A stretch of DNA of 50,938 nucleotides from Clostridia bacterium. Lineage in GTDB: Bacteria; Bacillota; Clostridia; Christensenellales; QALW01. This document shows positions 33,874 through 42,364 of this stretch, one piece after another; position 1 is the stretch's first letter, and each line of letters begins with the position of its first letter. The stretch is from contig JAFXDC010000008.1 of the NCBI GenBank assembly GCA_017516345.1, forward strand, positions 1 through 50,938. Direction: 5' to 3'. The position numbers were made by a program, and so were the translations under genes. The notes below the pieces were generated by a model, which ran no database searches, had not been told where the DNA came from, and worked only from the letters and a program-made list of their open reading frames with translations.

Positions 33874-34819
33874 GGATATGCTCTTTCACGAAAGAATACT
33901 CTGGGCACAGGGCTGTAAGCTTGTCGCGGGCATTGACGAGGCGGGCAGAGGTCCTCTTGCAGGTCCCGTTGTTGCCGCTTGTGTTATACTGGATCCCCAA
34001 AACATCCCCGAGGGGGTGGACGACTCCAAAAAGCTCAGCGAGAAAAAGCGCGAGGAGCTCTTTGAGGTCATAATGGAAAAGGCACTCTCGGTAAGCGTTG
34101 GCATCGTGGACCATACCGAAATAGACCGCATCAACATTCTTAACGCCACCCTTGAGGCAATGAATACCGCCCTTGACAATGCCGAGCTTGAGCCCGATTT
34201 TGTAATAGTGGACGGCAATAAGACCCCACGTCAGGCGGATAATATCCGGGCAATAGTTAAGGGAGACGCCAAAAGCGCCACCATCGCTTGCGCAAGCATC
34301 ATCGCCAAGGTCACAAGGGACAGAATGATGTACGCTCTGCACGAGAAATACCCCGAATACGGCTTTGATAAGCACAAGGGCTACGGCACGGCGGAGCACA
34401 TAGACGCCATCCTTACCCACGGCATGTCCGACGTTCACCGCAGAAGCTTCTGCACAAAGCTAAGGCGAAGAGAGGCATCGGGCACAAATATGCGCTCTCG
34501 CGGCGACAATGCAGAGGAGCTTGCGGTAGGATACGTTACAAGCCTTGGCTACAGCATTCTGGAGCGCAACTACAGCTGCAAATGCGGCGAGATAGACATC
34601 ATAGCCCTTGATAAAGGCACCACGGTGTTTATCGAGGTAAAAGGCTCGAAAAACGAAAGGTTTGGCACGGCACAAAGCCACGTTACCCCCTCTAAAATAA
34701 AAAAGCTGCGCAAAAGCATCGAGTATTATATGCTGGTAAATAATATAACCGATAAAATACGCTGTGACGTCGCGGCAATAAATAACGGCGAGGTCACCTA
34801 TATCAAAAACGCCTTCTAG
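33866..34819 (+). CDS. rnhB: Ribonuclease HII fused to YraN (UPF0102) domain
   Basis: 317 residues from the ATG at 33866 (AAGGAGG upstream), overlapping rbgA. Residues 1-200 are RNase HII: GIDEAGRGPLAGPVV with D24 and E25, VDGNKTP, IAKVTRDRMM and the HKGYGTAEHIDAI end. From about 210 the chain continues as a full YraN endonuclease-like domain: GDNAEELAVGYVTSLGYSIL, CGEIDIIALD and VFIEVKG, the Glu/Asp/Glu-x-Lys core. In many bacteria rnhB and yraN are neighbours; here no stop or frame change separates them. RNase HII removes ribonucleotides from DNA; YraN's role is unsettled. Ends with TAG. Confidence 0.95.
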   Translation: MAEDMLFHERILWAQGCKLVAGIDEAGRGPLAGPVVAACVILDPQNIPEGVDDSKKLSEKKREELFEVIMEKALSVSVGIVDHTEIDRINILNATLEAMNTALDNAELEPDFVIVDGNKTPRQADNIRAIVKGDAKSATIACASIIAKVTRDRMMYALHEKYPEYGFDKHKGYGTAEHIDAILTHGMSDVHRRSFCTKLRRREASGTNMRSRGDNAEELAVGYVTSLGYSILERNYSCKCGEIDIIALDKGTTVFIEVKGSKNERFGTAQSHVTPSKIKKLRKSIEYYMLVNNITDKIRCDVAAINNGEVTYIKNAF

Positions 34820-34924
34820 GCATATTTTTATCACGAAATCTCTTTGAATTTTTACGCATTATATCTTACGGCAGATATTTTGCATTTCCAACATCATAAA
34901 AAACACCCGAAAGGAAGAACAGGT

Positions 34925-37900
34925 ATGAGAAAACTTATCAAACCGCTGGCTCTGCTTGCAATGCTCTGTATTGTAATTCTGATGGCATCAGGCTGTGCAA
35001 GCACAGTACCCAAGGGACAAAACTGCCTTACCAACAGCAGCTTCTCTCAGTCCTCCTCAAGTGCCGCAGACGGCTGGTACTTTGAGGCTTATGCAAACAC
35101 CGCAAAGGAGGCAGACTACGTTAAAAACGCAGGTCCCAACGGCGAGACCGCAGTTAAAATAAGCCTTACTCAGGCAAATGACGCCCGCATCGTGCAGGAG
35201 GTCGCCTGCAAGCCCAACACCCTCTATAAATTCACCGTCCTTTGTAAGACCCAAGACGTTGCGGACACAGGCACCGGCGCAAATATCTCGGTAATAGGCG
35301 TATTTACCCCCTCCACTCAGCTCAAGGGCACAAGCGATTGGACAACTCTTGAGCTCTACGGTCGCACCGCAAGCACACAGACCACCCTCACCGTGGCTCT
35401 CAGACTCGGCTTTTACAGCGGCGATACCACCGGCACGGCATACTTTACAAACGCATCCATGACCGAGATCGACGCCTCCGCCGTTCCGGGCGGAGTGACC
35501 CCGATCTCCCTTGAGAACCGTCTTGCCACGACCCCGGAGAACAACGTTGACCCCAAGCTCAGCGCTACAAGCACCGAGATAATCGTGGGCGGCATACTCT
35601 TTGCTCTTATATTTATCGGAGCATACTATCTCCTTACCCGCTTTAAGACCCCCTCAAGCACTACAAGGCTCTGCATTCTGGTGGTGCTTATATGCATAGG
35701 CCTTATAGTCCGCTTTGTAAACGCCATGGATTATAAGGGCTTCGAGGTGGATTTCAACTGCTTCTGGTCCTGGGGCGCACGCATGATCAGCCAAGGCCCC
35801 TTCGAGTTCTACTCAAGCACCTCCTTCTGCGATTATCCCCCGCTTTATATGCTCATGCTCTCCATACCCTCCGCGCTCATCAGCCTATTCGGACTTGGCG
35901 TGGACAGCACCGCGGGATGGTTGCTTATAAAGCTCTTCCCCATCCTGTTTGACGTCGGTATTTCCATCTTCGTCTTTAAATTCGCCGAAAAGCACCTCCC
36001 CAAGGTGTCCCTGTTGCTTGCGGGTGCATTCCTTTTAAACCCCGCAGTTATAGTAAACTCGGCCTCATGGGGTCAGGTGGATTCGGTATTTATGCTCTTT
36101 ATACTGCTTGCCATCTACTACCTTATTAAAAATAAGCTTTGGATCTCGGTATGCTGGTACGCCGTGGCTCTGCTTTTAAAGCCTCAGGCTCTGCTGTTTG
36201 CACCCGTGATGCTGCTTGGCGCCATCACTATTATCATAAAAGCCTATAAGGGAGAGCTTGATGCCGACCTTAAGGCAAGCCGTAAGGAGATCACTCGCTT
36301 TGCTTGCGCAATGGGCGGTATCCTTGCAGTGTTTATCATCTTCTCTGTGGCAATGCAAAACGACCTTGAGTGGTATTGGCTTATAAGCAAGTACTTCTCC
36401 ACCATGGGAGAATATAAATATGCCGCACTCTCCGCGTTTAACTACCTTACCCTGCTTGGCGGACAGTGGGCGAGCATCGATAAGGAGATAACCTTTGAAA
36501 ATCCCTTCGCTCCCGAGGGTCAGGCTCCCTTAGGGCTTGGCGTCACCTTCGGTCAGCTCGGCTTTACCCTTCTTATACTGGTAATAGCACTGTTTGTCTT
36601 CCTTTACTTCTTCAAAAAGAGAACAAGCTTTAAAAATATGATACTTGGCTCAAGCACTCGCAACCTGTTCCTTTTGAGCGCACTGCTCATCGCGGGACTG
36701 TTCGTTATGGGTCCCTATATGCACGAGCGTTACCTCTTCCCCGTGCTTGCTCTGCTGCTTGCGGCCTTCATCGTTCATAAGGATACAAGACTTCTTTTTG
36801 TCTTTGCAGGCTTCAGCGCCACCTCGTTTATAAACGTCGCTCAGGTGCTCTTCCTGCATTGCGAGAACCACAACAGAAACGGTCTTGCCTACTTTGCCGC
36901 AGACGATCCTCTGCTTTTGGCAGGAAGCATAATAAACGTGCTGATCTTTGCCTTCTTTGTATACGTTGCCATAGATATCACCCTTAGCGGCGAAAGAATG
37001 GTGGCAAAGAGCTCCGACTCCGCAAGCGAAAGGGTTTACTCAGAGCCCGTAACCAAGCGCGACGAGCTTCTCTATACCCTTGGCAAAAAGGCAGATAAAA
37101 AGCCCTTCTTTACCTGGAAGGACTGGGCAATAATGCTCACCGTTACCGTGCTCTACGCCGTAATATCCCTTGCCACACTGGGCTCTGCCAACACTCCCGA
37201 GCACTATTGGGATGCCGAGCTTGCCCAGAGCGTCACCGTGGATTTCGGCGAGTCGGTAAACGTGCAGCGTTACCTTATAAACACAAGCATAGTGGATGCC
37301 TCGGAGGGCAAGATACTCATTGAGTACTCCAACGACGGCATAACCTACTCTCAGCTTTCAAGCTACTCCTTTAAAAACGGCGATATGTACAAATGGGTGA
37401 CCTCAAAGAGCACCTACACCGGCACCTCCGCGCGTTACGTGCGCGTCACCGCCAAGGCGGGAGCCGCAAAGCTTAACGAGCTTACCTTCTACTCCTCCGC
37501 TGAGGCAGAGGAGCCGATAAAAATAGTAAGCGCCACAAGCGACGGAGTCACCCTTAACGCCGACGAGCTGGCCGCATACCGCGAGCACGGTGCCCTTGCC
37601 CTGTTTAACGAGCAATCCACCGCAGTGCCCCTTGGCAGCTACTACACCGGCATGATCTTTGACGAGATCTACCACGCCCGTACCGCTTACGAGATGATAA
37701 ACGGCTGGCGCATCTACGAGTGGACCCACCCCCCGCTCGGTAAGGCAATAATGTCCCTCGGCATCCGCATGTTCGGCATGAACCCCTTCGGATGGCGCTT
37801 TATGGGCAATCTTATGGGTATACTGATGCTTCCCGCCATCTATTGCTTCGGCAAGCTTCTGTTTAAAAAGACAAGCTGGGCAAGCGTTCTGATGCTCATT

Positions 37901-39022
37901 ATGGCGTTTGACGGCATGCACTATATCCAGACCCGTCTTGCCACAATAGACTCCTACGGCGTGTTCTTTATAATCCTTATGTACCTGTTTATGTATAAAT
38001 ATTATACCATGAGCTGGTCAAGGGATGAATTCTGGAAGACCCTCATTCCTCTGGGCTTGAGCGGTATAAGCTTCGGCCTTGGTGTTGCAAGCAAGTGGAT
38101 AGGCGCATACGCGGGCGTAGGTCTTGCAGTGCTGTTCTTCTTTACCATCTATAAGAGGATATCGGAATTCGCAGTTGCCTGCAAGCACGTAAACGACCCC
38201 GATATCTCGGACGCTCAGCGCGATCAGCTTTTGGCAATAAAGAGAAGCACGTGGATATACTTTGGTATAACCATCGCCTTCTGCGTTGCCTTCTTCGTGG
38301 TAATACCCCTTATCATCTACTGCGCAAGCTACGGCGCTTACTTTGACGCTCCGGGCAACAAGGGCTCGTGGCTCAATACCATCATAAAGAATCAGACCGA
38401 TATGCTCTCGTATCATCAGGGCATTACCTCGGATGATAACTATTGGCAGTCCAAGTGGTATACCTGGCCCATAATGTGGCACCCCTATTGGTACTATCAG
38501 GCTCAGGGACTCTCGGGTGACCGTATGGGCACCATCTCCTGCATGGGTAACCCCCTTGTTTGGTGGTTCGGCCTTGTCAGCGCCATAAGCTCTGCGGTAA
38601 TATTCATAAAGCGCCTGGTTAATATCCGCAAGGCGGGCGACCCCGCATTAAAGGCAAGAATGCGTAAGGATATGCATCTTCTGGGCTTTGTCTTCATCGG
38701 TCTTGCCGCCAACTACGGCGCCTGGATGCTGGTTCCGCGCTCCACCTTCATCTATCACTACTTTGCGTCTCTGCCCTTTATTATGATATTTGCCGTCTAT
38801 ATCCTCAGACAGGCTCACTCATATATCAGCCTTAAGCATCCCAAGCTTGCAAATGCCGCAGTAATAGCCTTTGTTGTGGCATGCGGCGTGCTTGCCTGCA
38901 TGTTCTACCCCGTATGGACGGGCATTGAGACCAGCAAGGAATACGTAAGCACGTGGCTTTGGTGGATACCCTCCTACAGTGTGGATAAGCTCGGCCAGGG
39001 CTGGCACTTCTTTAACCCGTGA
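34925..39022 (+). CDS. Double GT-C glycosyltransferase (PMT-like) with extracellular sugar-binding modules
   Basis: 1365 residues from the ATG at 34925 (AAAGGAAG upstream). Order: lipoprotein-like signal (MASGC, Cys about 24), a beta-sandwich domain (about 40-180), a membrane helix (about 218-240), a first GT-C-like multispan region (about 255-710) with an acidic site at VDFNCFWSWG (Asp276), a discoidin-like domain (about 755-870; HYWDAELAQSVTVDFGES, SARYVRVTA), and a second GT-C region of PMT type with FDEIYHARTAYE (Asp913-Glu914), WTHPPLGK and the C-terminal YHYFASLPFIMIF. PMT enzymes move mannose from a polyprenyl-phosphate carrier to Ser/Thr of exported proteins. Two such domains in one chain suggest two successive transfers, or one catalytic and one regulatory half. 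It splits the rnhB-yraN to comM interval. Confidence 0.88.
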   Translation: MRKLIKPLALLAMLCIVILMASGCASTVPKGQNCLTNSSFSQSSSSAADGWYFEAYANTAKEADYVKNAGPNGETAVKISLTQANDARIVQEVACKPNTLYKFTVLCKTQDVADTGTGANISVIGVFTPSTQLKGTSDWTTLELYGRTASTQTTLTVALRLGFYSGDTTGTAYFTNASMTEIDASAVPGGVTPISLENRLATTPENNVDPKLSATSTEIIVGGILFALIFIGAYYLLTRFKTPSSTTRLCILVVLICIGLIVRFVNAMDYKGFEVDFNCFWSWGARMISQGPFEFYSSTSFCDYPPLYMLMLSIPSALISLFGLGVDSTAGWLLIKLFPILFDVGISIFVFKFAEKHLPKVSLLLAGAFLLNPAVIVNSASWGQVDSVFMLFILLAIYYLIKNKLWISVCWYAVALLLKPQALLFAPVMLLGAITIIIKAYKGELDADLKASRKEITRFACAMGGILAVFIIFSVAMQNDLEWYWLISKYFSTMGEYKYAALSAFNYLTLLGGQWASIDKEITFENPFAPEGQAPLGLGVTFGQLGFTLLILVIALFVFLYFFKKRTSFKNMILGSSTRNLFLLSALLIAGLFVMGPYMHERYLFPVLALLLAAFIVHKDTRLLFVFAGFSATSFINVAQVLFLHCENHNRNGLAYFAADDPLLLAGSIINVLIFAFFVYVAIDITLSGERMVAKSSDSASERVYSEPVTKRDELLYTLGKKADKKPFFTWKDWAIMLTVTVLYAVISLATLGSANTPEHYWDAELAQSVTVDFGESVNVQRYLINTSIVDASEGKILIEYSNDGITYSQLSSYSFKNGDMYKWVTSKSTYTGTSARYVRVTAKAGAAKLNELTFYSSAEAEEPIKIVSATSDGVTLNADELAAYREHGALALFNEQSTAVPLGSYYTGMIFDEIYHARTAYEMINGWRIYEWTHPPLGKAIMSLGIRMFGMNPFGWRFMGNLMGILMLPAIYCFGKLLFKKTSWASVLMLIMAFDGMHYIQTRLATIDSYGVFFIILMYLFMYKYYTMSWSRDEFWKTLIPLGLSGISFGLGVASKWIGAYAGVGLAVLFFFTIYKRISEFAVACKHVNDPDISDAQRDQLLAIKRSTWIYFGITIAFCVAFFVVIPLIIYCASYGAYFDAPGNKGSWLNTIIKNQTDMLSYHQGITSDDNYWQSKWYTWPIMWHPYWYYQAQGLSGDRMGTISCMGNPLVWWFGLVSAISSAVIFIKRLVNIRKAGDPALKARMRKDMHLLGFVFIGLAANYGAWMLVPRSTFIYHYFASLPFIMIFAVYILRQAHSYISLKHPKLANAAVIAFVVACGVLACMFYPVWTGIETSKEYVSTWLWWIPSYSVDKLGQGWHFFNP

Positions 39023-39059
39023 TCAGCTGCCCCCGAGTCTTGGCTCGGGGGTGTCAGTT
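39023..39059 (+). terminator. Hairpin after the GT-C gene
   Basis: CAGCTGCCCCCGAG pairs with CTCGGGGGTGTCAGTTG, right after the stop; no clear T-run, so it may only attenuate before gtrA. Confidence 0.45.
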
Positions 39060-39065
39060 GATGTG

Positions 39066-39182
39066 CCATGGACGATTTTTTGCCTGAAAAAAGGGCAAAA
39101 AAACGCTGAAAAAAGGGCAAAAAATGCCCGAAAAACACAAAAAATCATTCAAAAAAAACATCAAAAAATTTTCAGGTATTTT
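39066..39182 (+). other. A-rich tract before the GtrA-like gene
   Basis: About 115 bases dominated by A-runs separated by GGGC, GCTG and GCCC words (AAAAAAGGGCAAAAAA twice). A similar tract lies just upstream of dnaA (46202-46250). No frame or strong promoter was identified. Confidence 0.5.
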
Positions 39183-39641
39183 ATGAATAATTTTATCAAT
39201 AAAATAATAGATAAGATAACCGACCTTCTTGCAAGAAAAATGGATCGCGAAAAAGCCGCCAGGCTTGTTGAGCTTGCATGCTTCTGCGTGGTGGGCGGAA
39301 TAAACACTCTTGTGGATACCGGAATATACAGTCTGATCTTTTACCTTATATTAAATCAGAACCATGCGCTTGATCCCATCGCATATATTCCCGGATATAT
39401 AGGAGGCATCGTTTGCAGCTTTATACTCAATAAAGTATTCACCTTCCGCGACAAGGGTGCCGCAAAAACACAATGGCTTCCCTTTCTTTTGGTCAACGGC
39501 GTATCCCTTTTAGTGGGTCTTGGCTGTAAGGAGCTCCTGGGACTTGCCATGATAACCGGCTTTGTTGCAAAGCTCATCACCATCCCGGTGACCCTTGCCA
39601 TAAACTATCTCGGTTCAAAAATATTCGTATTTAAAAAATAG
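39183..39641 (+). CDS. GtrA-like membrane protein
   Basis: 152 residues from the ATG at 39183; the frame is open upstream but codes an unlikely Lys-rich lead-in. Four hydrophobic helices (CFCVVGGINTLVDTGIYSLIF, AYIPGYIGGIVCSFILNKVF, FLLVNGVSLLVGLGC, KLITIPVTLAINYLG) and the ends 'VFTFRDKG' and 'SKIFVFKK' match GtrA, a small protein thought to help flip polyprenyl-phosphate-linked sugars. It follows the double GT-C protein, which would use such carriers, so a shared pathway is likely. The ribosome site is weak (AGG). Confidence 0.82.
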   Translation: MNNFINKIIDKITDLLARKMDREKAARLVELACFCVVGGINTLVDTGIYSLIFYLILNQNHALDPIAYIPGYIGGIVCSFILNKVFTFRDKGAAKTQWLPFLLVNGVSLLVGLGCKELLGLAMITGFVAKLITIPVTLAINYLGSKIFVFKK

Positions 39642-39659
39642 CTACCTAAGGAGCAAATT

Positions 39660-41192
39660 ATGCTTAGTAAAGTAACAAGCTACGCACTAAGCGGCGTGGA
39701 CGGCTTCCCCGTAACGGTGGAGACCTACATATCGGGCGGACTGTTCTCCTACGACACCGTAGGTCTGCCCGACACCGCGGTAAAGGAGTCCAAGGAGCGC
39801 GTGCGCTCGGCAATCAAAAACAGCGGCTTTGAAATGCCCAATACCCGCATAACGGTAAACCTTGCCCCTGCCGACCTTAAAAAGGAGGGCTCGGTGTATG
39901 ATCTTCCCATAGCCATATCCCTCCTTGGCGCAAGCGGTCAGCTCTTCAGCGCCCTTCTGCGCGGCACGGTGTTCATAGGCGAGCTTTCCTTAAGCGGCGA
40001 GATACGCGCCGTCAACGGTGTAATGCCCATGATAATATCCGCACTCAAGGACGGCTATAAGCGGGCGGTCATCCCGCCGGGCAATGCCGCGGAGGTGCGC
40101 TGTATAGAGGGCATCGAGTGCTACGCCCCCGACAATCTGCGTCAGCTTGTACGCTTTTTGCAAAACGAGCTTCAGCTTTCCCCAATAGAAAAGGTACCAT
40201 GGAAAAGCGGAGACTCGGCAAGCATCTATTACACGGATTTTTCCCAAATAAAGGGTCAGCATGCCGCAAAGCGAGCCATGGAGATAGCCGCCGCAGGAAG
40301 CCATAACCTTCTTATGCTTGGCCCTCCCGGCTCGGGTAAGACCATGCTTGCCCGCGCACTTCCCTCCATCCTTCCCGAGCTTACCTTCAAGGAGGCAATG
40401 GAGGTGACCAAGATACATTCCATCACCGGATGTCTTGACCCGGGCCGCGGAATAGTGGACTGCCGTCCCTTCCGTTCCCCACATCACACCGCCTCTGCTC
40501 CCGCACTTACGGGCGGCGGCATGAAGGCACGCCCCGGCGAGGTCAGCCTTGCGCACAACGGAGTGCTTTTCCTTGATGAATTCCCCGAATATTCCCGAGT
40601 GGCGCTCGAGGCTCTGCGTCAGCCCCTTGAGGACGGCGTGGTAACGGTATCAAGGGTAAACAACACCATCACTTATCCCGCACGCTTTATGCTCATTGCC
40701 TCTATGAACCCTTGCCCGTGCGGCTACTACGGAAGCAAGGTCAAGCAATGCAAGTGCTCACCTGCACAGATACAGCGCTATCTTGGCAGGGTCTCGGGGC
40801 CGCTTGTGGACAGAATAGATCTGCAGATAGAGGTGGACGCCATCAGCTACGACGCCCTGCGCGACAAGCAGAATAATGAGGAGAGCTCCCAGGCGGTAAG
40901 AGAGCGCGTTCAGCGCGCCCGACTCATTCAGCAGGAGCGCTTCAAGGACAGCGGTATATTTGCCAACGCCCACATGACCGCCAAGGAGATATCCCGCTTC
41001 TGCCCACTTACAAGCGATGCCGACGCCCTATTAAAGCAGGCCTTTGATTCCCTTAAGATGAGCGCCCGCGCATACTCCAGAATACTTAAGATATCCCGCA
41101 CCATAGCAGACCTTGAGGGCAGTAAGCAGATAAGTGCCCAGCACGTTGCTGAGGCAATACGATACAGATCACTTGATAGGAAGTATTGGTAA
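39660..41192 (+). CDS. YifB/ComM family AAA+ protein (magnesium-chelatase-like)
   Basis: 510 residues: N-terminal Lon-like part (DGFPVTVETYISGGLFSYDTVGLPDTAVKESKERV), Walker A GPPGSGKTMLARALP, Walker B VLFLDEFPEY, a Cys-rich loop (NPCPCGYYGSKVKQCKCS) and the C-terminal Mg-chelatase domain. ComM-type helicases help branch migration during natural transformation in some species. AAGGAGC lies 8 bases before the ATG. Next to dprA, also linked to DNA uptake. The stop overlaps the dprA ATG. Confidence 0.95.
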   Translation: MLSKVTSYALSGVDGFPVTVETYISGGLFSYDTVGLPDTAVKESKERVRSAIKNSGFEMPNTRITVNLAPADLKKEGSVYDLPIAISLLGASGQLFSALLRGTVFIGELSLSGEIRAVNGVMPMIISALKDGYKRAVIPPGNAAEVRCIEGIECYAPDNLRQLVRFLQNELQLSPIEKVPWKSGDSASIYYTDFSQIKGQHAAKRAMEIAAAGSHNLLMLGPPGSGKTMLARALPSILPELTFKEAMEVTKIHSITGCLDPGRGIVDCRPFRSPHHTASAPALTGGGMKARPGEVSLAHNGVLFLDEFPEYSRVALEALRQPLEDGVVTVSRVNNTITYPARFMLIASMNPCPCGYYGSKVKQCKCSPAQIQRYLGRVSGPLVDRIDLQIEVDAISYDALRDKQNNEESSQAVRERVQRARLIQQERFKDSGIFANAHMTAKEISRFCPLTSDADALLKQAFDSLKMSARAYSRILKISRTIADLEGSKQISAQHVAEAIRYRSLDRKYW

Positions 41193-42283
41193 TGAATTAC
41201 ACCACCCAACAAAAACTGACCATTTTGCTTGCAAGCATTAAGGGTGCAAGCACACCGCGTCTTGAAAAGCTTTTAAGCCTTTATCCCGACGTGGCGGATA
41301 TTTTCCGTCACGCTGACAGTCCGGATTTTCCATATCCCATGCTTACTCCCGCATTAAAGGAGCAAAATAAGGACAGTCTTGAAAAATACCTTAAAAGGCT
41401 GGAGAAAAATGAGATCACCGTCCTGTTCAGGGACTCTCACCCCAACATTTTTGCCTTCAAGTCCGCCCCGCCTCTTCTATACGTTAAGGGAAACGTCGAG
41501 CTTTTAAGTAAGGGCGGAGTTGCCATAGTAGGCTCAAGAAGGTGCTCCCGCTACGGCCACGAGGTCGCCTACTCTCTTGGCAAGGCCGCAGCTCAGGGAG
41601 GTATCACCGTAATATCGGGCGGCGCTGAGGGAATAGATTCCGCGGCGCTTATGGGCGCTCTTGAAAACGGCGGTAAGGTAATAGCCGTGTTCGGCTTCGG
41701 TATGGATAAGATATATCCCGCAGGTAATAAGGAGCTTTTCGCCCGCATAGCCCAAAACGGCGCATTGGTAAGTGAATATCCCCTCGGTACTCCCGCATAT
41801 CAGTCACACTTCCCCATGCGAAACAGAATAATATCCGGTCTTTGCGATATGCTTGCGGTGGTTGAGGCAAGCGTCAAGAGCGGCACATCCACCACTGTAT
41901 CTTGGGCTCAGGAGCAAGGCAAGAGCATTGCCTGCGTGCCGGGAAACATAACCAGCGAGCAATCTCAGGGCACCAATAAGCTCTTAAAGGAGGGCGCAAG
42001 GATCATCACCTGCCCCGAGGATATGCTTGAATATTTCGGTAAGGGATGGGTAAGATCAGATCCCGAATTGACCGAGTTATCCCCCGAGGAGTATGAATTT
42101 GTTAAGGCATTTGCTCAGGAAGAGGAACTTTCGCTTGACGAATTGGCGCAAAAGTGTAATAATTCACCCGGTGCATTAGCGGCACAGCTCACAATGCTGG
42201 AGCTAAAAGGCGTACTTCTCAGGACGCAGGGCAGTATTTATAAGCTTAACAGAAGTAAAAAATACACCCTTAAGGACCGTTGA
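41192..42283 (+). CDS. dprA: DNA processing protein DprA
   Basis: 363 residues from the ATG at 41192 (TAATG overlap with yifB; AGGAAG upstream). Rossmann core with VAIVGSRRCSRYGHEVAYSLGKAA and VISGGAEGIDSAALMGAL; the C-terminal winged-helix part lies after SPEEYEFVKAFAQEEELSLDELAQK. DprA loads RecA onto incoming single-stranded DNA. Transformation capability is not shown by this alone, as many non-competent bacteria keep dprA. Confidence 0.96.
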   Translation: MNYTTQQKLTILLASIKGASTPRLEKLLSLYPDVADIFRHADSPDFPYPMLTPALKEQNKDSLEKYLKRLEKNEITVLFRDSHPNIFAFKSAPPLLYVKGNVELLSKGGVAIVGSRRCSRYGHEVAYSLGKAAAQGGITVISGGAEGIDSAALMGALENGGKVIAVFGFGMDKIYPAGNKELFARIAQNGALVSEYPLGTPAYQSHFPMRNRIISGLCDMLAVVEASVKSGTSTTVSWAQEQGKSIACVPGNITSEQSQGTNKLLKEGARIITCPEDMLEYFGKGWVRSDPELTELSPEEYEFVKAFAQEEELSLDELAQKCNNSPGALAAQLTMLELKGVLLRTQGSIYKLNRSKKYTLKDR

Positions 42284-42364
42284 TGCGTTCAATGCTGACA
42301 TAATTATAAAAAAATCATACATTATATAATATAGATGAAAAAACCGCATTGACGGAGGAATTAA

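Noticed and set aside
38979..39182. Longer GtrA-like start reading back into the GT-C gene
   Set aside because: The added residues are a Lys-rich lead-in from the A-rich tract; the ATG at 39183 gives a normal-sized GtrA protein.
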